Assembly: GCA_963791225.1 (NCBI GenBank)
Contig: CAWBRV010000008.1
Span: forward strand, 744,001-808,000
Direction: 5' to 3'
Length of the DNA stretch: 64,000 nucleotides
Origin: PALSA-612 sp963791225
GTDB taxonomy: Bacteria > Actinomycetota > Thermoleophilia > Gaiellales > Gaiellaceae
Numbering within the stretch: position 1 is the first letter of the stretch; every line of letters begins with the position of its first letter. A program made the translations under genes and the position numbers. Below are positions 50,916 through 60,347 of this stretch, in pieces. The notes beneath the pieces were generated by a model, which was not told the origin of the DNA, searched no databases, and saw only the letters and a list, made by a program, of their open reading frames with translations.

Positions 50916-52163
50916 ATGTTCCAGCCCGACCTGGAGGCGATGCCGGTCGAGGAGCGGCGCGCCCTCCAGGAGCGGCGGCTGGGCGAGTTGCTCGAGCGTC
51001 TCCGGGCCGCGCCGTCCGAGTACTGGCGCGAGAAGCTGCGCGGCGTCGAGGGCTTCGAGAGCCTCCCGTTCACGACCAAGGCCGAGCTACGCGATGCCTA
51101 CCCGTACGGGACGCTCGCCGTCCCGCTCGAGCGGACCGTGCGCGTGCACGCGTCCTCGGGGACCCGCGGCAAGCCGCTCGTCGTTGCCTACACGGCGGCC
51201 GACGTCGAGCTGTTCGCCGAGGTCGTCGCACGGTCGCTGGTCTGCGCCGGCGCGCGGCCCGACGACGTGCTCCACGTTGCCTACGGCTACGGCCTGTTCA
51301 CCGGCGGCCTCGGTTTCCACTACGGCGGCGAGCTGCTCGGCGCGACGGTTGTCCCCGCGTCGGGCGGCAATCCCGCGCTCCAGCTCGCGCTGATGTCGGA
51401 CCTCGGCGCCACCGGGCTCGCCTGCACGCCGTCGTTCGCGCTCCTGCTCGCCGAGCGCGCCGCCGAGGCGGGCGTGCTCGGGACGATCCCGCTCCGCTAC
51501 GGCGTCTTCGGCGCCGAGCCCTGGTCGGAAGCGATGCGCGAGAAGCTCGAGCAGGCGTGGGGGATCGACGCCTGCGACGTCTACGGCCTCTCGGAGGTGA
51601 TCGGGCCGGGCGTGGCCGCGGAGTGCCGCGAGGGCAGGGGCGCGCTGCACGTCTTCGACGACCACTTCTTCCCCGAGGTGGTCGACGCCGAGACCGGCCG
51701 GGGCGTCGCGCCGGGAGAGCGCGGCGAGCTCGTCGTGACGACGCTGACGAAGGAGGCGTTCCCCGTGCTGCGCTACCGCACCGGCGACGTGACCGCCTCC
51801 GTGGACGAGCCCTGCCCGTGCGGGCGGACGCACCGGCGCATCGCCCGCTTCAGCGGGCGGGTCGACGACATGCTCGTCGTCCGCGGCATCAACGTCTTCC
51901 CGAGCGAGATCGAGGCGGTCGTGCTCGAGGATCCGGCCCTCGGCGGCCAGTACGCGATCGTGGTCGACAGGCGCCCCACCCTGCCCGAGCTCGAGGTGCA
52001 CGTCGAGGCGGACGGCCCGGTCGACCACGTCGCCGTGCGGCTGCGCGAGCGGCTGCGCCTGCGCTGCCTCGTAGTCGCGCATCCACACGGCTCGCTGCCT
52101 CGGACGGAGACAGGCAAGGCGAAGCGCCTGTTCGAGCGGGTCGACGACTCGGAGCCCTGGTGA
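50916..52163 (+). CDS. Phenylacetate-CoA ligase-like AMP-forming enzyme
   Basis: A 415-residue PaaK-type ligase. HASSGTRGKPLVVAYTAADV is the AMP-binding P-loop, YGLSEVIGPGVAAEC the adenine-site region, and VLRYRTGDVTA, then CPCGRTHRRI and RGINVFPSEIE the hinge and C-terminal motifs typical of the PaaK branch. It activates an aryl or other acid to its CoA thioester. No other phenylacetate genes are nearby, so the true acid is open. ATG 50916 begins directly after the inverted-repeat element. Confidence 0.88.
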   Translation: MFQPDLEAMPVEERRALQERRLGELLERLRAAPSEYWREKLRGVEGFESLPFTTKAELRDAYPYGTLAVPLERTVRVHASSGTRGKPLVVAYTAADVELFAEVVARSLVCAGARPDDVLHVAYGYGLFTGGLGFHYGGELLGATVVPASGGNPALQLALMSDLGATGLACTPSFALLLAERAAEAGVLGTIPLRYGVFGAEPWSEAMREKLEQAWGIDACDVYGLSEVIGPGVAAECREGRGALHVFDDHFFPEVVDAETGRGVAPGERGELVVTTLTKEAFPVLRYRTGDVTASVDEPCPCGRTHRRIARFSGRVDDMLVVRGINVFPSEIEAVVLEDPALGGQYAIVVDRRPTLPELEVHVEADGPVDHVAVRLRERLRLRCLVVAHPHGSLPRTETGKAKRLFERVDDSEPW

Positions 52164-52543
52164 ACGTCGCCGACGCGAGGGTCGCGCATCTGGCGACGGT
52201 CTCCCCGGACGGCAGCCCGCACGTCGTCCCGATCTGCTTCGCCCTCGACGGCGACACGCTCTACACGGCCGTCGACGAGAAGCCGAAGACGACGCGGGCG
52301 CTGCGGCGCCTCGCCAACATCGAGGCGAATCCACAGGTCGCGGTGGTGATCGACCACTACGACGAGGACTGGTCGCGCCTGTGGTGGGTCCGGCTCTCGG
52401 GGCAGGCTCGCGTCCTCGACCACGACGCCCGCGGCCTCGAGTTCCTGTGCGCGAAGTACGCCCAGTACCGCGCCGATCCGCCGGCCGGCCCGTTCGTCGT
52501 CGTCGCGATCGAGTCACGGGCGTCCTGGCAGGCCTCGAAATGA
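52160..52543 (+). CDS. PPOX-class F420-dependent enzyme
   Basis: A 127-residue split beta-barrel flavin/deazaflavin-binding protein. ARVAHLATVSPDGSPHVVPI is the N-terminal pattern of F420-binding pyridoxamine oxidase-like proteins (the Rv0121-type group), followed by DEKPKTTRALRRLANIEANP. GTG 52160 overlaps the CoA ligase stop (GTGA). It lies in the same region as F420 synthesis genes, which supports F420 rather than FMN. Substrate unknown. Confidence 0.82.
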   Translation: MNVADARVAHLATVSPDGSPHVVPICFALDGDTLYTAVDEKPKTTRALRRLANIEANPQVAVVIDHYDEDWSRLWWVRLSGQARVLDHDARGLEFLCAKYAQYRADPPAGPFVVVAIESRASWQASK

Positions 52544-52580
52544 GCGAGAATCGGGACTCATCCGAGGAAAGGGAGAAACG

Positions 52581-53153
52581 ATGGCGATTCTGATGGTGCT
52601 CGATCTCCACGGTGCGACGACGGACGACTACGACAGGTTGAACCAGACGATGGGGGTCGACCCCGACCACCTGCCCGAAGGGCTGCTCTCGCATGCCGTG
52701 GGGCCGTTCGAGGACGGGCTGCTCATCGTCGACACGTGGGAGTCGCAGGAGGCGCTCGACAAGTTCTTCGAGGAGCGCATCGGCCCCGGGATGCAGGAGG
52801 CGGGCGTCGAGGCGCGGCCCGAGCCCCGGATCTTCCCCGTCCACAAGGACATTCCGCAGGGGGCCGGCACCGACCCCGGCGTGATCATCGTCATCGAGAG
52901 CCCGGGCTTCCACGCCGACGGCTACGACGACCTGACGGGAGGCATGGACGCGCATGCAGGCGACGGCTCCAACCATCCGGCCGTCTCCCATACCGCCGCG
53001 GTCACGGACGACGGGATGATCTTCGTCGACATCTGGCCGTCGACCGCTGCGTTCGAGGAGTTCGCCGAGAGTCAGCTTGCGGACGCCGGGGACGAGCTTG
53101 GCCCGATCGAGCCGCGCGTCGTCCCGGTGCACAACCGGATGGTCGCGAGCTAG
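52581..53153 (+). CDS. Tandem ABM-like (dimeric alpha/beta barrel) protein
   Basis: A 190-residue soluble protein with two repeats of a ~90-residue ferredoxin-like module. The first has SHAVGPFEDGLLIVDTWESQEALDKFF-type residues (split here: GLLIVDTWES, ALDKFFEERI), and the second GMIFVDIWPSTAAFEEFAE. This is the monooxygenase-like ABM fold. GAAAGGGAGAAACG gives a good ribosome site. Its TAG shares CTAG with the convergent dehydrogenase stop. Function unknown. Confidence 0.68.
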   Translation: MAILMVLDLHGATTDDYDRLNQTMGVDPDHLPEGLLSHAVGPFEDGLLIVDTWESQEALDKFFEERIGPGMQEAGVEARPEPRIFPVHKDIPQGAGTDPGVIIVIESPGFHADGYDDLTGGMDAHAGDGSNHPAVSHTAAVTDDGMIFVDIWPSTAAFEEFAESQLADAGDELGPIEPRVVPVHNRMVAS

Positions 53154-54113
53154 AGGCGTAGCGCGTCGGGATTCAGGGCGTTTGCCGGCGCGCGGTGCTC
53201 GAGCAGCACCGCGCGCAGCGCCCCGACGCAGAGCATCCCCATCGCCTCACGCGTCTCGAGCGTCGCCGAGCCGAGGTGGGGGGTGAGCACGACGTTCTCG
53301 AGAGCGAGCAACTCGGTCGTCACCTCGGGCTCGCGCTCGAAGACGTCGAGGGCGGCGCCGGCGATGCGACCGCCGGCCAGCGCACGGGCGAGTGCAGCCT
53401 CGTCCACGATCGGCCCGCGGCTCGTGTTGACGAGGACGGCGCTCGGCTTCATCAGCCCGAGCGCACGCCCGTCGATCAGGTGGTGCGTCTCGGCGGAGAG
53501 CGGGACGTGCAGGCTGACGATGTCCGCCTCGGCGAGCAGCTCGTCGAGCGGAACGCCGCCCGTGCGGCTCGTGTGGACGACGCGCATCCCGTGTGCTTCG
53601 GCGAGTCGCTCGACCGCCTGGCCGATCCGCCCGTGGCCGACGAGGCCGAGCGTGAGCCCGCCGAGCCCACGGCCGAGCATCATGTTCGGCGCCCAGATCC
53701 AGTCCTCGCGGCGCCTGACGAGCCGGTCGCCCTCCGCCACGCGGCGGACGAGCGCGAGCATCAGCGCCATCGTCAGCTCGGCCGTCGCCTGCGTGAGCAC
53801 GTCGGGCGTGTTCGAGACGACGACGCCGCGGCGGGTGCACGCGGGCACGTCCACGTTGTCGAACCCGACCGCGAAGTTGGCGACGATGCGAAGCTGCGGG
53901 CCGGCGGCGTCGAGGAGCTCGTCGTCGATGCGGTCGGTCAGCATCGTCATCAGCCCGTCCCGTCCGGCGGCCCGTCCGAGCAGCTCCTCGCGCGTCGGCG
54001 GCCACTCGGAGTCGTGCACGTCGAGCGCGAACGACTCGCTCGAGCTCGGCCCGCACCCGCGGCGGAAACCGCCGTGTCGCGAACACCCGCGGCCCAACTG
54101 CGGTGTCAGACAC
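53150..54113 (-). CDS. D-2-hydroxyacid (glyoxylate/glycerate) dehydrogenase, 5' frameshift
   Basis: The main frame gives LTDRIDDELLDAAGPQLRIV, NTPDVLTQATAELTM, GLVGHGRIGQAVERLAEAHG (NAD site), NTSRGPIVDEAAL and LTPHLGSATLETR, the full D-2-hydroxyacid dehydrogenase pattern with the catalytic Arg, Glu and His. The N-terminus of the family (PRVFATRRFPPRVRAELE) is found in another frame up to ~54046 and continues as SFALDVHDSEWPP in the main frame. One extra base near 54036-54046 explains this. The start is GTG 54113 or 54086 in the upstream frame. GTG 54113 lies inside a REP-like palindrome. The listed end covers the reconstructed gene. Confidence 0.8.
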
Positions 54114-54114
54114 C
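54102..54114. repeat. REP-like palindrome GGTGTC-A-GACACC
   Basis: A perfect 6+6 palindrome. The same sequence, often followed by AAAACTGTCC as here, is a recurrent extragenic palindrome in other genomes, where it associates with REP-type tyrosine transposases. This is from memory. Only one copy is present in this window. Confidence 0.45.
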
Positions 54115-54136
54115 GAAAACTGTCCGCCCAAGACGG

Positions 54137-54753
54137 TTAGCGCTCGAGCACGTCGGCATCCGGCGCGTGGGCCGGGTCGTCGGCGGCCAGGACGTCGTTC
54201 GCCCAGTCGCGCGTCTTCCAGGCCGGGACCGGCGTCGGGCACTCGGCCCTGGGCACGAAGCGAGAGCGCTCGACGAGCGGTAGTGGTGGATGTAGCGCGG
54301 GCAGTTCGGGAACACCTCCGTCGCCTCGACGCGCCAGAGGAATTGCGCCTCCGGGTACTCGGCGAGTAGCGGGTCGTCGTCCGAATGCGAGGCGACACCG
54401 TTGAGCCGTAGCCGCTTGCGCTGCTCGAAGTCGAGAAACAGGAGGCCGACGTGCGCGTTGACGAGGGCGTTCCCGGCCGTGAGGTACATGCCGTTCCCGT
54501 CGTAGTTCGGGAACGCGACCGTCCGTTCGTCGAGCACGCGGGCGAAGCCGGGCTCGCCGCCCTTGTACGAGCATTGCGGCCTGCCGTCTGCGTCTGCCGT
54601 CGCGATGAAGAGCATGTCGCAGCCCTCGATGAAGGCCCGATCGTCCTCGTCGATCGTCGGGCGCGACAGGAACCGCTCCTCGAGCCGGTCCGCGAGCCGA
54701 CTGGTGTCGAAGCGGTCCTGATAGCGGCGGCTGCCCTCGTTGTACATACTCAC
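54137..54753 (-). CDS. Pyridoxamine 5'-phosphate oxidase-family protein, 3' frameshift
   Basis: An FMN-binding split-barrel protein of ~205 residues. DMLFIATADADGRPQCSYKG and VAFPNYDGNGMYLTAGNAL and NAHVGLLFLDFEQRKRLRLN fit the PPOX family. From NCPRYIHHY the reading frame is broken: the usual end (LVERSRFVPRAECPTPVPAW, then WANDVLAADDPAHAPDADVLER) is in the next frame, and one base is missing near 54277. The end given is that of the corrected frame. The uncorrected frame stops at 54106. Start GTG 54753 has CATAAT six bases upstream. Confidence 0.75.
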
Positions 54754-54759
54754 GCCACG

Positions 54760-54765
54760 ATTATG
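54760..54765 (-). promoter_or_regulatory. -10-like box for the PPOX-family gene
   Basis: CATAAT on the minus strand is six bases upstream of GTG 54753. The ATG (54763) of the divergent secreted-protein pseudogene falls inside it. Confidence 0.4.
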
Positions 54766-55283
54766 CGGAACGGACGCGTCCTGCTCGTGCTCTCGGCCTG
54801 CGCGCTCGGCGCCGTGGTTTCGCCGCGACCGCGGCCGCCGCTCCCACGCGCACGAGTTGCACCCCCGGCCAATCGACCGTCGACGGGCACAGCGCCATGA
54901 CGTTCTGCGGGCCGGCGAAGGCGACGGTCAAGGTCGCCGGCAAGACCTATTCCTTCAAGGGCGGCGCGTGCCTGAAGTCCGGCAAGTACCTGAATGTGAA
55001 CATCGGAACGGTCGTGTACGGAGCCGCGAAGCAGAAGCAGTCGTACTTCGCCGTCCTGATCGGACAGTACCCGGGAGCGAACCCGGGCACGCCGTCGGCC
55101 CCGAAGGACGGCACCTACGGCGGTGGGCTCGTGGTCGTCCGCTACCAGGGCAAGGCCTGGGACCTGAACGGCTTCGACTAGGACGTGAAGGTGACACTGA
55201 AGAAGAACCGGACGGCGGGCACCTTCACCGGCTCGACGCACTTCACGCCGCGCGTGAAGGTCACGGGCTCCTTCAGCTGCTGA
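54763..55283 (+). pseudogene. Broken secreted protein, tandem paralogue of the next gene
   Basis: The intact paralogue (55309-55833) allows reconstruction. A signal peptide begins at MRNGRVLLVLSACALGAVV. A missing T in the TTT run at 54818-54820 shifts the frame; the mature part then reads SCTPGQSTVDGHSAMTFCGP in the frame of 54897. An in-frame TAG at 55179-55181 interrupts it after KAWDLNGFD. The rest (VKVTLKKNRTAGTFTGSTHF to TGSFSC) continues to TGA 55283 and aligns with the intact copy. Two lesions make a functional product unlikely unless they are sequencing errors. Confidence 0.75.
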
Positions 55284-55308
55284 GCCCCGACCGGGCCGCG
55301 CGGCCTGC

Positions 55309-55833
55309 GTGGCATCATGGGCACCTCTGAGACGGCCGCTGCTGATCGTCCTCTCCGCCTGCATCGTCCTCCTGCTCGCGGCTCTGTTGTCGGCGGGCGC
55401 ACGCGCCCGGGCCAACGCGTGCACGCCCGGGCACACGAAGGTCGACGGCAAGAAGGCCGAGCGTTTTTGCGGCCCGGCAACCGTCGCGCTGCACATGGGC
55501 AAGTTCTGGGTGCGCCTGACCGGGGGCTCCTGCGCGTCGACCTCGAAGTTCTTCACGGTCAACGTCGGGACGGCGGTCGTTGCCCCGAACCAGAAGATCC
55601 CGTACTTCGGGCTCACGGTCGGCCAGTTCCCCGGAGCGCCGAAGGACCGCAAACCGGTCGGCGAGGACGGCGTCTACCGGAAGGGCGTCGTCGTCATCCG
55701 CTGGCACGGAGGCGCCTGGGACATCAACGGCTGGGTGCGGATCACGCTCACGGGCCACCTGAGCTCGGGCACCTTCGCCGGCTCGACGACTGCGTACCCG
55801 CACAGCCGGGTCAGCGGCTCGTTCAAGTGCTGA
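55309..55833 (+). CDS. Secreted protein of unknown function
   Basis: A 174-residue protein with a signal peptide (LLIVLSACIVLLLAALLSAG). The mature part begins NACTPGHTKVDGKKAERFCG and ends VSGSFKC, with four cysteines that could form two disulfides. It is beta-rich (FFTVNVGTAVV, GVVVIRWHGGAWDINGWVRI). It is the intact member of a tandem pair. No family known to me. The start is GTG 55309. Its 3' end overlaps the convergent GNAT gene by 11 bp. Confidence 0.7.
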   Translation: MASWAPLRRPLLIVLSACIVLLLAALLSAGARARANACTPGHTKVDGKKAERFCGPATVALHMGKFWVRLTGGSCASTSKFFTVNVGTAVVAPNQKIPYFGLTVGQFPGAPKDRKPVGEDGVYRKGVVVIRWHGGAWDINGWVRITLTGHLSSGTFAGSTTAYPHSRVSGSFKC

Positions 55834-56614
55834 GGCCGGACCGGTCGACGAGCAGGCGCTGCTCGGCGACCGCCTCGAAGCCGATCCGCTCGAGGATCGG
55901 CCGGGACATGCTGCCGGCGCCCACGATCAACGCGGGCGTCCCGCGCCGCACCGCCTCGTCCCAGCGGGCCCGCACGAGCGCCCGGAATGCGCCGCGCCCA
56001 CGGTGGTCGGGCCGGGTGACGGCGCCGGACAGGAAGCCCGCGAACGGGAGGAAGAGCATGTCGCCCGACGCGACCGGCTCGCCGTCGGCGTAGACGAGGA
56101 AGAGAGCGGCGTTCCCGGTGCGCTGCCGCTCCTCCCACTTGCTCGCGAGCGTCGAGCGGGCCTCGACGAGCTGCGCGTCCGTGAAGTCGGCCGTCGTCCA
56201 GGCCAGCTCGCGTGCGACCGCGAAGTCCTCGAGGCGCTCGACGCGCCGCACGTCGACGCCCTCGACCGCGGGCGGCGGCGTCGTGGAGACCATGGACGCG
56301 ATCACCGGCTCGTCACCGTAGGGCGTCGCCCCGAGCGCCAGCAGCCGGGCCTCGAGGTCGACCGGCGTGGCCGAGCTGCCGATCCACCAGGTGAACTCGT
56401 CGCGGCCGCGCTCCCGGAACAGCGCTCGCAGCGCGGTCACGCGCTCATCGACGCTCCCGTCGGCGAAGCGCAGCCGGTGCACGCCACCCGCGGGCGGGAA
56501 CGAGAAGCCGGTCTGGTCGAGGAGCACGCAGTCGGGCAGCTCGAGCCGCTCGATGCTCGCCGACGCCGGCAGGTGGACCTCGATGTCCTCCGCGAGCTCC
56601 GTGAGGAGCGTCAA
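55823..56614 (-). CDS. GNAT-family N-acetyltransferase
   Basis: A 263-residue protein with an N-terminal domain (~120 residues, beta-rich, LPDCVLLDQTGFSFPPAGG) and a C-terminal GNAT domain. VTRPDHRGRGAFRALVRARW is the acetyl-CoA pyrophosphate loop (R/Q-x-x-G-x-G/A), and PILERIGFEAVAEQ the closing strand. It acetylates an unknown amine. TTG 56614 is used because it overlaps the aminotransferase stop (TTGA); the much longer frame is antisense to that gene. Confidence 0.83.
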   Translation of the reverse strand: MTLLTELAEDIEVHLPASASIERLELPDCVLLDQTGFSFPPAGGVHRLRFADGSVDERVTALRALFRERGRDEFTWWIGSSATPVDLEARLLALGATPYGDEPVIASMVSTTPPPAVEGVDVRRVERLEDFAVARELAWTTADFTDAQLVEARSTLASKWEERQRTGNAALFLVYADGEPVASGDMLFLPFAGFLSGAVTRPDHRGRGAFRALVRARWDEAVRRGTPALIVGAGSMSRPILERIGFEAVAEQRLLVDRSGLST

Positions 56615-57966
56615 GCCGCGCTGTACTCGTCCGCGATCGAGAGCACGTCGTCGAGGACGCCGAGGCCCTCGTCGAGCTCCTCGCGGGTGATCGTGAGCGG
56701 CGGCGCGATCATGACCACGTTCCAGTGCACGAACAGGTAGAGGCCGCGCTCCATGGCCGCCTTCGCCATGCGTGCCACGGGCGCCGCCGCCTCGCCCCCC
56801 GCGTTGTACGGCACGAGTGGCTCCCGCGTCTCGCGATCGCGGACGAGCTCGAGGCCCCAGAAGAGCCCGAGCCCGCGCACGTCGCCGATCGACGGGTGGC
56901 GCTCCTGCAGCTTCGGCAGCTCCTCGCGCAGGACGTCGCCCATCGCAGCCGAGTTCTCGACGATGCCCTCCTCCTTGAACGCCTCGATCGACGCGACGGC
57001 GGCCGCGCAGGCGAGCGGATGGCCGGAGTACGTGAGCCCGCCGGCGAAGAACTTGTCCTTGATCGCCTCGTACACGTGCCGACGCACGGTGAGCGCACCG
57101 AGCGGCACGTAGCCGGAGTTGATTCCCTTCGCGGTCGTGATCAGGTCGGGGACGACGTCCCAGTTCTCGCAGGCGAACCAGCGCCCGGTGCGCCCCCAGC
57201 CCGCCATCACCTCGTCGCAGATCAGCAGGATCCCGTGCTTGTCGCAGGTCTCGCGGATCGACTGCAGGTAGCCGTCGGGCGGGACGATCAGCCCGTTCGT
57301 GCCCGTGACCGTCTCGAGGATGACGGCGGCGACGGTGTGCGCGCCCTCGTACATGAGGATCTCCTCGAGGTGTGGCCCGCCCGAGCAGACGGGGCACGGA
57401 TCCGGGTGTCCGGCCGGGCAGCGGTACGTGTACGGATCGAGCATCCGCACGACGCCGGGGATGCCCGGCTCGGCAAACCAGCGCCGCGGATCGCCGGTCA
57501 GCGTGACCGCGCCGGCCGTGGCTCCGTGGTAGGAGCGGTAGCGCGCGATCACCTTGTGGCGGCCGGTCACCCAGCGGGCGAGCTTGACGGCGTTCTCGTT
57601 GGCCTCGGCGCCGCCGTTCGTGAAGAACGTCCGCTCGAGGTCGCCCGGCATCACCTCGGCGATCAGCCGTGCCGCCTCCGAGCGCTTGTCGTTCGCCATC
57701 GGCGGCCCGATCGTGCAGAGCGTGTCCGCCTGCTCCTTGATCGCCGCGACGAGCTTCGGGTGCTGGTGGCCGATCGAGACGTTGACGAGCTGCGAGGCGA
57801 AGTCGAGGTAGCGCTTGCCCTCGTAGTCCCAGAAATATCGTCCTTCGGCGCCGGCGACCGCCAGCGGCGAGAGAGCCGACTGCACCGACCAGGAATGGAT
57901 CAGGTAGTCACGGTCGTCGGCGACGACCTTCGCGCCCTCGGCGCTGCGGTTCTCGGCGATCGCCAT
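56611..57966 (-). CDS. Class III aminotransferase
   Basis: A 451-residue PLP enzyme of the omega-amino-acid/beta-alanine:pyruvate type. FFTNGGAEANENAVKLARW is the phosphate-binding region, LLICDEVMAGWGRTGRWF holds the Asp of the PLP pocket (DEV 251-253), and TTAKGINSGYVPLGAL the Schiff-base lysine (Lys280). It is divergent from mmsA, with which it fits a beta-alanine, GABA or similar catabolic route to a semialdehyde. Start ATG 57966 is six bases after TACTAT (leaderless). Coupled to the GNAT gene. Confidence 0.9.
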   Translation of the reverse strand: MAIAENRSAEGAKVVADDRDYLIHSWSVQSALSPLAVAGAEGRYFWDYEGKRYLDFASQLVNVSIGHQHPKLVAAIKEQADTLCTIGPPMANDKRSEAARLIAEVMPGDLERTFFTNGGAEANENAVKLARWVTGRHKVIARYRSYHGATAGAVTLTGDPRRWFAEPGIPGVVRMLDPYTYRCPAGHPDPCPVCSGGPHLEEILMYEGAHTVAAVILETVTGTNGLIVPPDGYLQSIRETCDKHGILLICDEVMAGWGRTGRWFACENWDVVPDLITTAKGINSGYVPLGALTVRRHVYEAIKDKFFAGGLTYSGHPLACAAAVASIEAFKEEGIVENSAAMGDVLREELPKLQERHPSIGDVRGLGLFWGLELVRDRETREPLVPYNAGGEAAAPVARMAKAAMERGLYLFVHWNVVMIAPPLTITREELDEGLGVLDDVLSIADEYSAA

Positions 57967-57972
57967 CGGCCC

Positions 57973-57978
57973 ATAGTA
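57973..57978 (-). promoter_or_regulatory. -10-like box for the aminotransferase gene
   Basis: TACTAT on the minus strand is followed by GGGCCG and ATG 57966. No Shine-Dalgarno is present. Confidence 0.5.
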
Positions 57979-58015
57979 ATCGCGCTAGGCTGCGTTTGAA
58001 CCCCGAGGAGGCGAG

Positions 58016-59548
<1,533 letters not shown>

Positions 59549-59749
59549 TCGCGGCCACGACCGGAGCGGCCTGGCACGTCCCCATAGCCCCACCCAAGGG
59601 AGGGGAAGAGAACCACCCGCCACCCGCGGTGAGCGTACCGCTCGAATGCGCACGTGTCTGTGACCGAAACGTGACGAAAGTGCAACTTTCCGTCCACACC
59701 GGGCCCGGGCGGACACGCCGAGGAAACGGGCCCTCCGTCGCGGCGCCGG
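59549..59749. other. Gene-free stretch between mmsA and a convergent gene
   Basis: This 201 bp between convergent genes contains GAGCGTACCGCTC and GGGCCC-type small palindromes and an AT-richer patch (GAAAGTGCAACTTTC at 59676-59690, a 7 bp inverted repeat). I recognise no gene or element. Confidence 0.4.
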
Positions 59750-60133
59750 CTAGTCGCCTAGCGCGGCGATGTAGGCCTTGAACGCCTCCTGGCGGCGCCG
59801 GGACTGCGCCAGCTCGTCGTTCAGCCGGGCGAGCTCCTCGGCGTGCGCGGCGAGCGGGTCGTACTCGTCGTCGAGGTCGATCAGGTCATCGCGCTCGATG
59901 TACTCAGGGCCTTCGTCCGCGTCGAATGGGAGCGGGTTGAGCTCCGCCTTCACGATCTCGGCGTCCTCCGGGGACATCTTCTCGAAGGCCGCGGCGTCGA
60001 TCTGAGGCCCGTCCACGTCGCCGATCGCGATCGCGATCTGGTCCTCGATCGCCTGCTCGCGCTGGAGCTCGAATTCGAGCGAGTCCTGCGCCTGGCGGCG
60101 ACGGGCCTCGCGTGCGATCGCCTCTCTGTCCAC
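59750..60133 (-). CDS. Small acidic protein of unknown function
   Basis: A 127-residue, strongly acidic, largely helical protein (IAREARRRQAQDSLEFELQ, then FEKMSPEDAEIVKAELNPLP and LAHAEELARLNDELAQ-like heptads). No signal peptide and no cysteines. It could be a coiled-coil adaptor. GTG 60133 is used because TATCTT lies six bases before it; the frame to 60394 is the antisense of a repeat element. Confidence 0.65.
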   Translation of the reverse strand: MDREAIAREARRRQAQDSLEFELQREQAIEDQIAIAIGDVDGPQIDAAAFEKMSPEDAEIVKAELNPLPFDADEGPEYIERDDLIDLDDEYDPLAAHAEELARLNDELAQSRRRQEAFKAYIAALGD

Positions 60134-60139
60134 GCGGCA

Positions 60140-60145
60140 AAGATA
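60140..60145 (-). promoter_or_regulatory. -10-like box for the small acidic protein gene
   Basis: TATCTT on the minus strand is followed by TGCCGC and GTG 60133. Confidence 0.45.
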
Positions 60146-60231
60146 ATCGTCCGGTGGCAAGCGCGGGCTTACTGAGGTTTGTGCTCCGGTTGCGGGGCTC
60201 GAGTTCCACCGTGCGGCAGACGCAAACACTC

Positions 60232-60331
60232 GCCGCGAAGCCGTGGCCCTGCCGCGGCGTAGCTCGGGCCGCGTGAGCGTCGATCGCGCAGGGAAGGGGG
60301 CACGCGGGGGAAACCGGCTGTTTCCTCCGCG
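60232..60331 (+). repeat. Dispersed ~100 bp hairpin repeat, copy B
   Basis: It begins GCCGCGAAGCCGTGG, contains GGCGTAGCTCGGGCCGC and AAGGGGGC, and ends in CGCGGGGGAAAC, loop CGGCT, GTTTCCTCCGCG. Relative to copy A the second stem pair is changed from A-T to G-C on both arms, and one inner mismatch is present. It lies just upstream of the MFS gene. Confidence 0.75.
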
Positions 60332-60347
60332 CGGCTCTCCGAGGGTC

